Origin: Nemertoderma westbladi
Taxonomy: Eukaryota; Xenacoelomorpha; Nemertodermatida; Nemertodermatidae
Assembly (NCBI GenBank): GCA_032718475.1
Contig: JAUCBJ010009132.1
Span: forward strand, 114,118 to 178,117
Reading direction: 5' to 3'
Length of the DNA stretch: 64,000 nt
The notes beneath the pieces were generated by a model. That model had not been told where the DNA came from. It made no database searches and saw only the letters and a list, made by a program, of their open reading frames with translations. Made by a program: the position numbers and the translations under genes. Positions 20,401-28,789 of this stretch are shown piece by piece (position 1 is the stretch's first letter; each line of letters opens with the position of its first letter).

Positions 20401-21996
20401 GTTCGGAATAACAAACCTGTGTTCCGTCGCACCATGGATAGGAGAAATATCACTACTACCCGCAATCGAAACAGGTTCCTTAGTCGTAACCGGTGCAAAC
20501 ATATGAGTTACCTGTGGGAATCGTTGACACACGTCTTTTACTAATTGCCGTTCCCGTCCGGGTGCTCCTACGCTTCCTTCCTTCTTCCGTTCCTGAATTT
20601 GGCGATGTCTTACCTCTAACTGGTCCAAATCATGTCCGTCACGAGATCTCATCGATCGATCGCGGGCCTTTTGATCCAGATCTTCCTCAGCGTTCGCTAA
20701 TTCTCTCGCCTTCTTCTCAAGTTCGAAATGAAGTTTAGCTGTCTTCTCTCGTTGTTCCGTTTGTCGTTGTTGCGCCTCAAATTCTGCTTGTCGTATGGCG
20801 GATTGAGCTTTTATTTGCCGTGTTTTCATTTCGGCCCGTGCTTCCGAAACTAACCTGTCTCGTTCTAATTCCGCCGCTGCCGCTGCCGCTTGTCGCTCTG
20901 ACTCTGCCGCTGCCGCTGCCGCTTGTCGCTCTGACTCTGCCGCTGCCGCTGCCGCTTGTCGCTCTGACTCTGCCGCTGCCGCTGCCGCTTGTCGGGCAAT
21001 GTCTACCTCTAACCTTTCTACTTCAGCTGCTTCTAATTCAGCTTGTTCCTGTAGATGAGAGATTCTCGCTATATTCGCAACGCGTAGCTTCTCTTCCTCT
21101 ACTGCTGCCTGCATCACTAGAAGTTGAGCTTGTTCCTCCATTTCTCGTCGTTGTCGGCAGAATTCTTGCTGTTGTCGAGCAACTTCTGACGTGACTATAC
21201 TTCCCTCGCAGATTTCGCTACGAATACTCACCAGCGATTGATTTAGTATTCCCGGTGCCGATTCGATTTGTGCGAGTGAAGTTTCCCTCGTAGCCTCCGG
21301 CACGGTTTCCCAATCCCCGACGTCTTCGCCGCACATGCGCAAGTGATCCGTCAGGTGTTTCAATTGTCCATCCAGTCGGTACAGTTCCTGTTCTTCCTCG
21401 GGTTGTAATAATTCGTCCGAAACTGACTCACCTAACAACTGGTCCGCTTGTTCCTGTTGTATCTGTCTAATCGTCGACTTAAACTGAATCAGTTTCTCTC
21501 TAGTGATCATTAGTTTCTCTAGGATTCTAAGTTGAGTATCCATGTCCTGTCTCTGTCTAGCTAGATCTTGTAAGCCAACTAAATTATCTACGGACTTATA
21601 TACTTTACTCTGTACTCTAACCTGGAGGGTGTAGAACTCGAATCGAGACATCGGAGCGGTCAACCCGTCTAATATGCGTTGGCCTTCTCCAATACTCCTG
21701 GTTATATGCGCCATGTAACCTCCGACGCTTCTAACCACACTTTCTGTGCTTCCTGCTGAACTTACCATTTCCGTTTCCCTATATCTAGGTTGCGGAACAG
21801 TTAGAAAGTCCTCGGTCCTGCCGTCGCCTCGTACTACGGCATCCGGTACTCCCGTTGGATGTACTGGTGACGCACACGGTGTAGGTTCGGTAGGCTCGCG
21901 AGTCTTCCCCTGTTGTTCTCCCGCTGCTGACTTATCCGCGTCACATGAGTCATAGTCGGTTTGTGTGTTCTTCGTATAGTCTTGTTTGTCACTCAT
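14449..21996 (-). CDS. BEL/Pao Gag-PR-RT-RNase H polyprotein
   Basis: One ORF of 2515 residues from the ATG at 21996. Approximate order: coiled coil with four AAAAAESERQ-type repeats (about 330-378); three 27-residue tandem repeats (about 606-680); Gag core, DUF1759-like (850-1012, PPKFSGSSKHWHTFVDYIES); zinc knuckles (CQYCEHLG, CWRCTRHGHVRKDC, CPSCGRNHDGLLH; 1090-1150); aspartic protease with ILDSASSHSYVD (near 1260, with Ala where Gly is usual); RT (1585-1830) with the FTCDVEAMF Asp and YVDDGL; RNase H-like domain beginning HCFSDASDNGFG and ending in NPADIASRG; a spacer of about 270 residues with ISPDGQPD-type repeats; and the start of integrase. It stays open for 7.5 kb, so it is recently functional. 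The frame is lost just before the integrase zinc domain. Confidence 0.92.
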   Translation of the reverse strand: MSDKQDYTKNTQTDYDSCDADKSAAGEQQGKTREPTEPTPCASPVHPTGVPDAVVRGDGRTEDFLTVPQPRYRETEMVSSAGSTESVVRSVGGYMAHITRSIGEGQRILDGLTAPMSRFEFYTLQVRVQSKVYKSVDNLVGLQDLARQRQDMDTQLRILEKLMITREKLIQFKSTIRQIQQEQADQLLGESVSDELLQPEEEQELYRLDGQLKHLTDHLRMCGEDVGDWETVPEATRETSLAQIESAPGILNQSLVSIRSEICEGSIVTSEVARQQQEFCRQRREMEEQAQLLVMQAAVEEEKLRVANIARISHLQEQAELEAAEVERLEVDIARQAAAAAAESERQAAAAAAESERQAAAAAAESERQAAAAAAELERDRLVSEARAEMKTRQIKAQSAIRQAEFEAQQRQTEQREKTAKLHFELEKKARELANAEEDLDQKARDRSMRSRDGHDLDQLEVRHRQIQERKKEGSVGAPGRERQLVKDVCQRFPQVTHMFAPVTTKEPVSIAGSSDISPIHGATEHRFVIPNEFIPPRATSSPIPRVKVSNPPITDRSSLLTRPALLTTKQVSPPLTPKPVTHYAYPMTFRPTRPVVSNAVIRPPNQFTSQSTTSRKTCEPTEQRRTVDTRPVQFTSQSTTSRKTCEPTEQRRTVDTRPVQFTSQSTTSRKTCEPTEQRRSVDDVPKRNVRIRTTQRTRARRPPYPDDSSTSSESDYPKREVFRTGAADEYKRERSDNSFADNPPQNTPTQKALPPAGAIGAQQFADIVNKLARIEERLEEGYTDSSRNSEFEHNRHPKEPQRPVPSNPISYQGKAPRRDINQVTNQGRETLNVAEEIAKFAARQGLPVQQPPKFSGSSKHWHTFVDYIESQIAVCAFTSREKFNYLLQTLSGEPKRLAETFVGVPDAFELAYDRLTSIYGGTVSMARSVIEELCKGGAITKPVDLLKLADEIKNAITTLRSIGQLDYGNTPTVLLKIIGRLHHRLRREWRKVEYQREERGGFLKLEDVYLLISREAVVETRSNYTDQHIVAEGITLPSSNRQKPQTTSTKTATYATPTESRQFSDGNRVSAPIGTKQTRQQLSTDFNGCQYCEHLGKRYIGHKLRGCRQFRELNSEERRLQIRPLDSCWRCTRHGHVRKDCPNTDTCPSCGRNHDGLLHTDSHTPTKRFAREHPEAAARCDAAYRKRESKTTPTFVTHIEDCFSEQSGSSDEESEDDEYSNGDEQPSIALLTTDQLKGFSVIPIKVTGTKGSKRIYAILDSASSHSYVDEKIADVVTDLRQGKHVSYTVSSMHGQRAIPVTRVKLDLDSLLPKSQHSERERSLLPFRDLTFAATKDFSNLLGPVPEQSLEDRKYFRHLGVPECPVNYRSVAMLIGTDQFNLHQVWETRPSAVVAGNAYACRTPIGWYTRAPVRTLDVSDEEDDVQSTCSLLTTNSIHSFSHDVNHTTLQSTKHDRRVTSMISHKEQLTHKVSLEIGGKTNQLEIPSTTDDRLASLPTPITSTVPVDIDDDALKTHQLEQAALDKELTEKTIRWLEQDTAEPGSYDPCMSEQEKQSLKIMEDTIRQTEDGHYEVGMLWRSQSPKLINNYPLALRRLHSIRQRLLKDEKAHLQYNTQMETYLTKGYAIRMTNPERVTDQTYYLPHHYVRHPDKPDKVRVVNDCAALFEGMSLNSELMDGPNMNNYLMGVIMRFRQRQVAFTCDVEAMFHQVKALERDRDSLRFLWYPEGDLSLPPATYQMQVRVFGARDSPNCTMYALKQAARDQKHLYDPEIVRIVERDFYVDDGLQSCDTVERATTVAHQLRDCLASGGFNLTKFASNSAELVDSFGTTERGGGDIDLEFEPLPTTKVLGLFWDPNTDNFRVKVRLDSQGNTLTKRSCLSKLSRLFDPLGFISPVILQARIYMRSIWKDGLTWDEPISSDQVDLWKTWEAELSSLEDYFIPRVYFPLQSTFPDNLELHCFSDASDNGFGVAAYLRRQVESDEFDVSLITSKAKTMPTKYMTTPRAELQAATLSTTIVNLIQTELQSSLQIFYWTDATLVLFYINNDTLEFKTFVANRRAEILDRSIKEDWRHCPGPQNPADIASRGMMPEEFCKPENKEFWQHGPQFLQKSTQDWPPLYDNKSNTIPKDAEIKKPKKGKTKKKTTAAKLKKKPKAKWKDITSKVKRGRLASLSTPDISPDGQPDISPDGQPDTLLDSQPDILPDVSQNVPPDVSNALTNSKAAVSLLERPSIDKQPDTLPDVSPDTLLDSRLDTSNVLTNNKAAVSLLERPCIDKLPILTHLSNHKHGETSCITDVGSTYANVNTGVTLRSRDIPNLQPTVRPGINVGRKISLPKPADPIEFKPPLAIDLQSTDNQGKKTKKDKLLVDPDGSTVNKGILTGGPVGPSSNSKPSKFSIDLPDDVTNTYVDRIVNLTDSWSNACRKLAWIVRFVQYVKGKRDFTRRLTLAEIDRCEIKLIRHYQLRYFAREFTSISQGQPIKSSPILSWSPIIYNGLIVINLGFKTLTLTQTLGTQ
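15170..15476 (-). repeat. Internal repeats in the RNase H-integrase spacer
   Basis: A segment near 15173-15230 recurs at 15296-15355 (shared AGGCCGCTCCAATAGGGAAA), with a period of about 122 bp. It codes for KAAVSLLERP-(S/C)IDK twice. Next to it, TCTGGTTGACCGTCTGGCGA is repeated within 15420-15475 with a 24-bp period. These repeats lengthen a linker and have no catalytic motif. Confidence 0.8.
19951..20178 (-). repeat. 81-bp tandem repeat, nearly three copies
   Basis: In-frame 81-bp units in Gag code three times for a 27-residue segment containing SQSTTSRKTCEPTEQRR. Each unit holds one copy of the recurring element motif. The unit length is divisible by three, so the frame is kept. Confidence 0.9.
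20870..20998 (-). repeat. 33-bp tandem repeat, four copies, in Gag
   Basis: GCCGCTGCCGCTGCCGCTTG recurs every 33 bp and codes for RQAAAAAAESE units in a predicted long helix. Confidence 0.9.
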
Positions 21997-23572
21997 TTCG
22001 GTAGTTGTAAGTCAAGTAAAGTGAGTGTCAAAGTATCGAGTTTTACCGTATTTATATCTAAACGGTACTAATTACAGTCTTATAAAATTAGCCTACCGGC
22101 TGATTTTATAGCAGATGGATAAAATTAGCCTAAACGGCCAATTTTACAGCAAATAAATGTCACGGAATAAGTATATAATAAAATTAGCCTAGCGGCCAAT
22201 TTTACAAATAAATCGGATAACGATATGCGTTATCAAAAGGTAAATTAAATACAATAATACGGACTAATTCAGCAATGAACAAAGAAATCGTACGGAATGC
22301 ATAAATACTTGAGACAGTGGAACCCACAATAATTTTTAACTAATACGGTAATGCCTAACTTATTTATGCAACTTTTCGAACTCACCCACTCCAATAATTC
22401 TCCAGAAAAACAGATTCCCAGATACAAACCGAACGTGAACCTTTCCGTTTTTAACGTTGCGGACGAAACGCGATTTTCCCAACCAAAGTTGTTGAGTTAT
22501 CTATCTCCCAAACTTGCTAAACACGGTCTTGCTCCCGTTACAGTCTAGAAATGAGTTCTGAATCCTGAAAAACAAAAGAGTTAGGTTTCACTTTACGAAA
22601 TTTTTTGTACCGGTACAATATGGTATTTAAACCCTTTTAAACACCGGTATTCAATTCCAAAAAATTTTACACGCGGTTCAAATCAAATTTTATTTCAAAA
22701 ATTAGCACTTAGCTAATCAAATATAAATTTTTACCTCAAAATACAAAATTTTCAAATAACTTTAGTCCTACCGAACCGTAGTTCAGTAAAACATATTCCT
22801 ACTAAATTGGAGAGATACGCCTATTCCTACTATCGGAAGAGACGGTAACAATACCTGCAATATCCTACTGTAAAGTTTGTAAATCAAATCATAAATCCGA
22901 CCTTCTCACCAAAACAGTAAACCCCAAGTAAGCGAATATATTGCAGTATCGATCTCTTTTAACCGGTGAGGCAGAAAACAGTCTACGAGCAGACAAACTT
23001 CGATAAAACAAAATCCCGCGCAGCGAATCCTAAAATCAGGCTGACTCACTGACGGACTAAGGGGCTCGTATACTTTGCCGCGGTGTGATTTATATGGTTG
23101 GGCAAAGGGACGCTAGCTAGGTACAGAGCAGATTTAGAGATGTCTAACTAGCGGGCAAAGTGCAGTAAGGACGAAAGTTAATTTTATATATTTCGAGGTG
23201 TAAATAATTTCTAACGCGCGTGTGTTAATTCTGAACGGTCAAAGCAGTTTTGCTCCTTCACATATATAATTACTGGGTACGGTGTGCATTTTACGAATAT
23301 TCTAATTTGTAACTTGTAGGTCCAATACTCACGAATGATAAGGTTCCTTCCCCTCTTGCGTATTTCCAGGACTCAAATTCAGGCATAAGGTTAATACTAC
23401 GCCCAGAATTCGGCAATTTTAGGTACCAGGTCCCTGATACTAAGAAGAGATGTGTTAGTTTACTACTGTAGGCGTACGGGTACTAATAGCTATCCTGGCT
23501 CCTATCTAGAATTTTAGTCACCCAGGTAGTCCGGGTAACTTCCTATTAGGGCGTTGGCGGGGACACGGTAGA
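21997..23572 (-). other. Leader of the large BEL/Pao element
   Basis: 1.58 kb between the 5' LTR and the gag ATG. It contains three hairpin repeats (22084-22206) and no convincing ORF. Next to the LTR the sense strand reads TCTACCGTGTCCCCGCC; this does not begin TGG, so no standard tRNA primer-binding site is recognised. Confidence 0.6.
22084..22206 (-). repeat. Three hairpin-forming repeats in the leader
   Basis: AAAATTAGCC...GGC(C/T)(A/G)ATTTTA occurs at 22084-22108, 22121-22146 and 22180-22205. Each has arms of about 10 bp (AAAATTAGCC against GGCCAATTTT) around a loop of 4-6 nt. They lie about 90-210 nt upstream of the gag start, where dimerisation or packaging signals occur in related elements. 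Confidence 0.7.
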
Positions 23573-24710
23573 TGTTAGTATATCCCTGATAGCCTCAATT
23601 TATTTGCGCCTAGCGTAAACTGCCCTACCGCCTGAACGGTACAATCCCAATTCAGGTGAAAACACAGCAACCCCCCTAGCCTACAAGTTCTGATGTAACG
23701 GACACCGTTGTACGGCAAATAGTCGCACACACACCTGTACTTAGCAAGAGTTAAGCGTACAGTTTGCTGCACCCTAACCAATGTGTATGCCTTGTACCGG
23801 TGTGCCTACGTCCTATCTGCGTACTAGTATCTGCTCTCTCTCCCTCTCCCCCCGTAGGAATATGAAGGTCTACTGCGGTTTTCCCTGAATCAAGACAGTA
23901 CAGTCCCTATGATGTAATTTTGGGCTCACAGCGTGTCACTACGTCTACCTGTTGATCTTTTGGTCTTACACTTAGGTAGCAAGGATCGAACGCTGTCTAA
24001 CCTTTCAGGCGATGGGCGAATAACTCTAAAGGTATTGCGGGTTGTCTCTCGTCTACATTCCCGTGATGTTCCCGTTCATTGCTGCGGCCCGATCTCTAGC
24101 TGGCCATCCTGTCCCTGAGTTTGTTCACCGTAGTGAATCCATAGTAAAACAGAAAAGCTGAGAGAATATTCTGACTTTATTACAGAAGATACAATTATAA
24201 TACAATGTAATCTGAGAATAAACTAAGCACGACAGAATAAATCTGAGAAGTATAGATATAAGATTGAGATAACTAATGAACGAATCGCACCTTTATATAC
24301 TAAATTTGTGCTGCAATCAATCGAGAAAATTCTCGATTGTTCTATGGGTTCTAACAAGGTTTTAAAGATAGCTTATTGGTCCAGCTAATATATAACTTGC
24401 ACGACATTGGTTACAATCAAATAACTACAGCCTTATTGGTACAGACAAATGCAATTAATTTGTAGCGGTTAATTTAAATGAGTTGAAATTCTACACAAAA
24501 AATAATTCGCACTTACTAGGATTTGAACTCGATACCTACTATACTTATAATTTCCAACGCTCTACCAACTGAGCTACTGAACCACTTGACCGATAGATGC
24601 ATAATAGATAGAACCAATACGAATGAGAACTCAAAGCAATCTTTACAAAGTTAGTTCGAATAAAATAAATTTTTGAAAATCCACGGCATTTAGGGAATAT
24701 AATTCTATAC
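23573..24710 (-). repeat. 5' LTR of the large BEL/Pao element
   Basis: Partner of 8930-10067. In sense the LTR begins (T)GTATAGAATTATATTCCC and ends ATACTAACA. It carries the same TATA box (24291-24299), AATAAA (24176-24181), palindrome (24318-24339) and tRNA-like segment (24507-24583). The flanking base at 24711 is A in this copy but C at 10068, so the exact first base is uncertain. Confidence 0.92.
24507..24583 (-). other. tRNA-like segment inside LTR (5' copy)
   Basis: Identical to 9864-9940: A box TAGCTCAGTTGGTAGAGC and B box GAGTTCAAATCC on the - strand. Degenerate stems argue against a functional tRNA. Confidence 0.65.
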
Positions 24711-24760
24711 ACGGAGATGGGGTTTGCGTCAATCCCCACCCCCTTCTCGACTTAAGTCTC
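24711..24760. repeat. Fragment of a dispersed repeat at the insertion flank
   Basis: GATGGGGTTTGCGTCAATCC followed by a C-rich run resembles the ends of the repeats at 44745-44790 and 46340-46379. The BEL/Pao element therefore appears to lie beside, or inside, a copy of that family. Confidence 0.4.
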
Positions 24761-25767
24761 TAGTCTTATTCAAACCGATCACATCAACGGGTTGCGAACT
24801 GTATAATGTGTAGCAACAATGTTATTAATTTAATCACGAAGATAATTGTAACAAATTTAGGTAAAGCACGTAACATGTAATATTGTTGTAATATTTCTCA
24901 AAAGGGTTATGTACGTAAATTAATATTTAACTAAAGCACAATATTTCAATGCACTAAGAAATAAACCGAAGATATAAACTATTAATTAAACGTTAATTAA
25001 ACTCGAGACACATATTAGTAGCGCAATTATTAATATTTATTAATACTTTACACCATAATGTTCAATGACATGTTCTTCAAAACATAATTTGAAATAGAAG
25101 TAGTTTGACATCTTATTAACACCACATTTCTTACCAAAATCTTTATTGCGAATTTGTTACTTAAATATAAATGTCGATTTAATGATAACTTTTTACCGTA
25201 CGAATATGTCGGACGCCGTATTTTTTCGACCGCCATTTTTTGGTCCGTTAAACATAATCTTTGATTTCTTAAGATTTAAAATGAATGAATCGCGATTTGA
25301 GATAAAATGGTCACAGGTGTAGAAAAAGGATGTAATCCAATTTTTAATGTATATATTATACGTGCATTACGCGTACTACCCAAACTTAAGGTTTCGAATA
25401 GACAACGTGATTGGAAAAAATAATTTTTTTAACTTAATGATATTATTATTCATAATCAGTCTAGGCCTTTCTGAAATCAAAATGTTACTGATAGCTGAAC
25501 ACTGAAACTGGAAGTAATGCAAATCCATTGTTTTGTACGATGTTAATTCTTATGCACGTTGAATAAAATCCAGGATTTATATTCCGGCGTATTTTTACAG
25601 CATCGGAAGCAGTAAAAGCATCCGATGCAACTGTGACCGTTGCAACTGTGAAGCTTGTTTACAATACGAAAACGCTGTAAATAATGAAATCTTTTTGGTT
25701 TTTAAAAATGTTGAAAAAAATGCAGCTTTCATTTTGATCGAATGCCATGCGAGCACCGAAAAATACA
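24761..25767. other. Noncoding, nothing recognised
   Basis: AT-rich sequence. No ORF, RNA gene or repeat could be supported. Confidence 0.4.
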
Positions 25768-25942
25768 TGAACGCTGCATCAAGTAGGTCCAACATGAATG
25801 CTGCACCATGTAGTTGCACCATAGATGATGCACCAAGTAGGTGCACCATGAATGCTGCACAAAGTAGGTGCACCATAAATGCTGCACCAAGTAGGTGCAT
25901 CGTGAATGCTGCACAAAGTTTGTGCACCATGAATACTGCTGT
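25768..25942. repeat. 27-bp minisatellite, about 6.5 copies
   Basis: The unit contains AAGTAGGTGCACCATGAA and GCTGCAC, with substitutions between copies. The unit is nine codons, so ORFs run through on both strands, but they show no other coding signs. GGTGCACC in the unit is palindromic. Confidence 0.85.
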
Positions 25943-26500
25943 TCAGCGTGCAGGCGTGGTGATTCCCTTATTATGAAATGTTCTATTAAATACCATCGAA
26001 ACAAAGCAAAAAAAGTAAAAATCTCCATTCATAAAAAAACATGTAGTTATTTTTTTTATTTAATTGCCAACATAGTGCCAATAGAGTATTTCAATATTGA
26101 TTATTTTTAGTGTTATAAAATTTTTAAAATATTTTGTAAATCAACGGCATCATTCAGACCATACCCAAGACTTAAAAAGGCATATTTTCACTTTCACGTA
26201 CTATTTTCGTACGACTGTACCCGATAAAAAGTTGGGAGGTCAAAATATCGCTATTTCAAATTTATACGATTCCATTAAGGTTTGAAGACAAAATGAAGTG
26301 TGGGAGAGGGGGGGGGGGATGTTACTGCTGCACACCATTTTCTTTTAAAATATGCTGTATTATTTGCCATAAGTACCGGTATAGAAACTTGCTAAGCGAT
26401 AAATAAACTTCAGAACACTAACTGCCCAAACATTTGGCCGAGAAACGCCGGCAATATTTTGCTAAACAGCGAAGATATATATATAAGACCTTTTAAATGT
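25943..26500. other. Noncoding, includes a G-tract
   Basis: AT-rich. A run of G lies near 26308-26320. This is downstream of the diverged actin and probably includes its 3' UTR; no AATAAA was seen close to the stop on the - strand. Confidence 0.4.
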
Positions 26501-27907
26501 TTAGAAGCATTTACTGTGAACTATAGATGGGCCGAATTCATCATATTCTGCTTTGGTAATCATCCTCTCTTGGAAAGTGGATGGAGCAGCGAAAATGGAA
26601 CCTCCGATCCAGGTGGAATTCTGCCTCTCTGGAGGGGCAATGATGTTAATATTCATTGTAGACGGGGCCAGAGCTGAAATCTCCTTATGTATTCGGTCAG
26701 CTAAGCCTGGGAACAAGGATGAGCCCCCAGACAATAAGACATTGGCGTAAAGATCCTTCCTGATGTCCACATCACACTTCATGATCGAATTGTAGGTCAT
26801 ATTTTGAATTCCGAGAGATTCTTTTTTTCCGATAAATGAGGGTTGGAAAAGCGCCTCAGGGCATTTGAAACGCTCGTTACCAATTGTAATGACTTGACCA
26901 TCGGGTAGTTCGTAACTCTTCTCTAAGCTGGAGTTGGAAGCAGCTGTCTGCATCTCCTGTTCAAAGTCAAGAGCTACATAAGCAATCTTCTCCTTAATGT
27001 CTTTCACAATTTCTTTTTCTGATATTTCGGCCATTTCTGCAAGGATCTGACTTAAATAAGCAGTGAGATCCCGTCCAGCAATATCTAATCGCAGGATTGC
27101 GTGCGGCAATATATTACCATCAACTATTGGAACGGTGTGAGTTACACCATATCCTGTGTCTAGTACAATACCTGTTATCTTTCCCGAAGCACAAAGTGAC
27201 AACGCAGCCTGCATGGCGATGTAGATAGCTGGAGATTTGAATGTTTCAAACATGATCTGTGTCATCTTCTCTCTGTATTGTTTAGGGTTGTGAGGAGCCT
27301 CAGTAAGAAGTACTGGGTGTTCTTCTGGGGCAACCTTGAGCACGTTGCCGAAGGTATGATGCCAGATCTTTTCCATGCCGTCCCAGTTGGTTATAAGTCC
27401 GTGCTCGATTGGGTATGTTAGAGATAGAATTCCCCGTTTACTTTGGGCCTCATCACCAACAAAACAATCTTCACTCATTCCCTAAAATTAAAGACATAGG
27501 GCCTACATTATATTCTATATTTTTGTTTGCTGTTGTATTGGAAAATTATATTACTACATCATAAAGTTGTGTGACGTGTATTAAAAACATAATTGCTAAG
27601 ATTGACTCAGGACTACATTCAAGATTTACAATTTTCCCCGAGTCACATCATATTGCTTTGTAAGAGCATGTTGGGCAGGTCTACGTACGAAAGGAAAGGT
27701 GTGTTCTTTCAAGTCTTTAGGTGTCTGCTATTTTTGGAATGTCATATTTTGCTGTAAATTTTTTGTTGGTAATGTATAATCCATTATACTTACCTGGAAT
27801 CTCTGTCTTCCCACAATGGATGGGAACACAGATCTGGGTGCATTATCACCAGCTAACCCTGCTTTAGTCGTTGCCGAACCATTGTCTATCACCACAACAG
27901 CAACCAT
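26501..27907 (-). CDS. Diverged actin paralogue, two exons
   Basis: Exon 1 27907-27794 (38 codons), intron 27793-27482 (GTAAGT...TTTTAG), exon 2 27481-26501; 364 residues. The intron is at the same place as in the conventional actin at 37069-38386, so this is a duplicate. Long stretches stay canonical ([45 protein letters not shown]), but the protein is about 12 residues shorter. The acidic N-terminus is missing; the DNase-I loop has lost five residues ([15 protein letters not shown]); the phosphate loop reads [10 protein letters not shown] instead of [10 protein letters not shown]; and the second loop reads DTGYGVTH, so Asp157 is Tyr. The frame is fully open. ATP handling and filament contacts are probably altered. 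It may be a specialised actin or a young decaying copy. Confidence 0.8.
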
Positions 27908-28268
27908 AATGTAATGAATGAAATAAAAATTGATATAAACTAAGATGCGTCTACGGTACCGGTATGTGGGGCGAGCCACGAAGTATAAGTAAAGGTGATT
28001 CTTTGGGTGGTATAATTAATGGACTGTCTTTCGTTGTCGTGGTAATGTTTGAACGCTATTAAGTCGGTCAATCATATATAAATGTCTATCAATTCTTAAA
28101 TAAATAAATATAAATATAAATATTAAATTAAAATTATTATTTATTTTTATTAAAATAATTAAAAATTCTTAAATAAAATGTAACCAAACTTAGTAGAGCC
28201 TACACATCTAGTCTATATAAAGTTAAGAAATTCTATGCACATCCAGAATTCTATATTTCCGCTGTTGG

Positions 28269-28280
28269 CCGCTAGGGGGC
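28269..28280 (+). promoter_or_regulatory. CTCF-like motif
   Basis: CCGCTAGGGGGC, inside TTGGCCGCTAGGGGGCGA, matches the bilaterian CTCF core (CC-R-S-Y-AG-R-K-GGC) at every position. It lies about 360 bp upstream of the diverged actin start. One match can occur by chance. Confidence 0.35.
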
Positions 28281-28426
28281 GAATGACCAGGTGCTCTTAT
28301 TTTACTGCTATGCAAACGCTGAACTTTACTTTGTGATGCGCGAAGTCCCCACGTAAGTGTATAATAGTAGAAAATTTTTAGACTAAAATTAGTTTAACCG
28401 AAATAAGGTTAACTATCCTATTTCAT

Positions 28427-28446
28427 ACAGGAACTTGTTCCATTTC
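28427..28446 (-). promoter_or_regulatory. Word shared with the conventional actin promoter
   Basis: ACAGGAACTTGTTCCATTTC here and ACAGGAACTTGTCCCATTCC at 38511-38530 differ at two of 20 positions. The core GGAAC-TT-GTTCC is palindromic here. It is probably a promoter remnant kept from the actin duplication. Confidence 0.4.
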
Positions 28447-28789
28447 CCTTTTCCCATCTTAAACATATTATATTTGTTATTTACTAGAGTACCACACTTA
28501 ACTCCAGTCCCCATAATATTGGAGAATCTTTAGAGTTAATGCCAAAACGGTCGATGCCAAAATATAGAGCTAGTATTTCATTGCCTTACTGTATTATGGG
28601 CCAGTTAGTGGTTAGTGGTAATGGTTTGTCTATACAACTGGCAAACAGCTCGCCAGTAGTCGCTTGCCTTACATCCCCAAACACCGGGTCCCTGACACAC
28701 TCGAATTAACGTTGTTTATTAATTCTCTTGTCCCTCACACCTCACCTGTTGTAAAGGAGAATGTGTTGGACAAACATTCCAAGACTTGT

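Larger units (their letters stand above)
10361..21908 (-). repeat. Nine dispersed copies of an approximately 20-bp motif
   Basis: On the + strand the core is AGGCTCRCRAGTCTTCC. Copies lie at 10361-10382, 10877-10898, 12974-12995, 15474-15495, 19969-19988, 20050-20069, 20131-20150 and 21889-21908, plus one in inverted orientation near 17507-17526 (GATAGGCTTGCGAGTCTACC on the - strand). The first three are noncoding. The others are in the polyprotein gene but in different frames: they read KT(R/C)EPTE at 19969-21908 and GRLASL at 15474. Copies 12974 and 15474 stay identical through TCTCTTG. The centre CTCGCGAG is a palindrome. Conservation of DNA irrespective of frame suggests a nucleic-acid signal. 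Confidence 0.85.
8926..24710 (-). mobile_element. Large young BEL/Pao LTR retrotransposon, about 15.8 kb
   Basis: Two direct repeats at a constant offset of 14,643 bp flank a - strand Gag-PR-RT-RH-IN coding region, so this is one element. Sense order, from high to low coordinates, is: 5' LTR 23573-24710, leader, polyprotein 21996-14449, integrase to 13281, a broken ORF 12741-12128, a zinc-knuckle ORF 12118-10919, an AT-rich tail, and the 3' LTR 10067-8930. Family membership follows from the Pao-type RT (YVDD), the NPADIASRG motif and the integrase. BEL/Pao elements are usually well under 10 kb, so the size is unusual. A clear target-site duplication, primer-binding site and polypurine tract were not found. 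Confidence 0.9.
27908..28789. other. Upstream region of the diverged actin
   Basis: Noncoding. It holds a CTCF-like motif (28269-28280) and a word shared with the promoter of the conventional actin (28427-28446). No CArG box (CC, six A/T, GG) was seen here, unlike upstream of the conventional gene. Confidence 0.5.

Noticed and set aside
15143-21955. Many + strand ORFs opposite the polyprotein
   Set aside because: They are shadows of the - strand coding frame, with low-complexity translations.
25595-26110. Overlapping ORFs on both strands
   Set aside because: They come from the 27-bp minisatellite, whose unit is nine codons.
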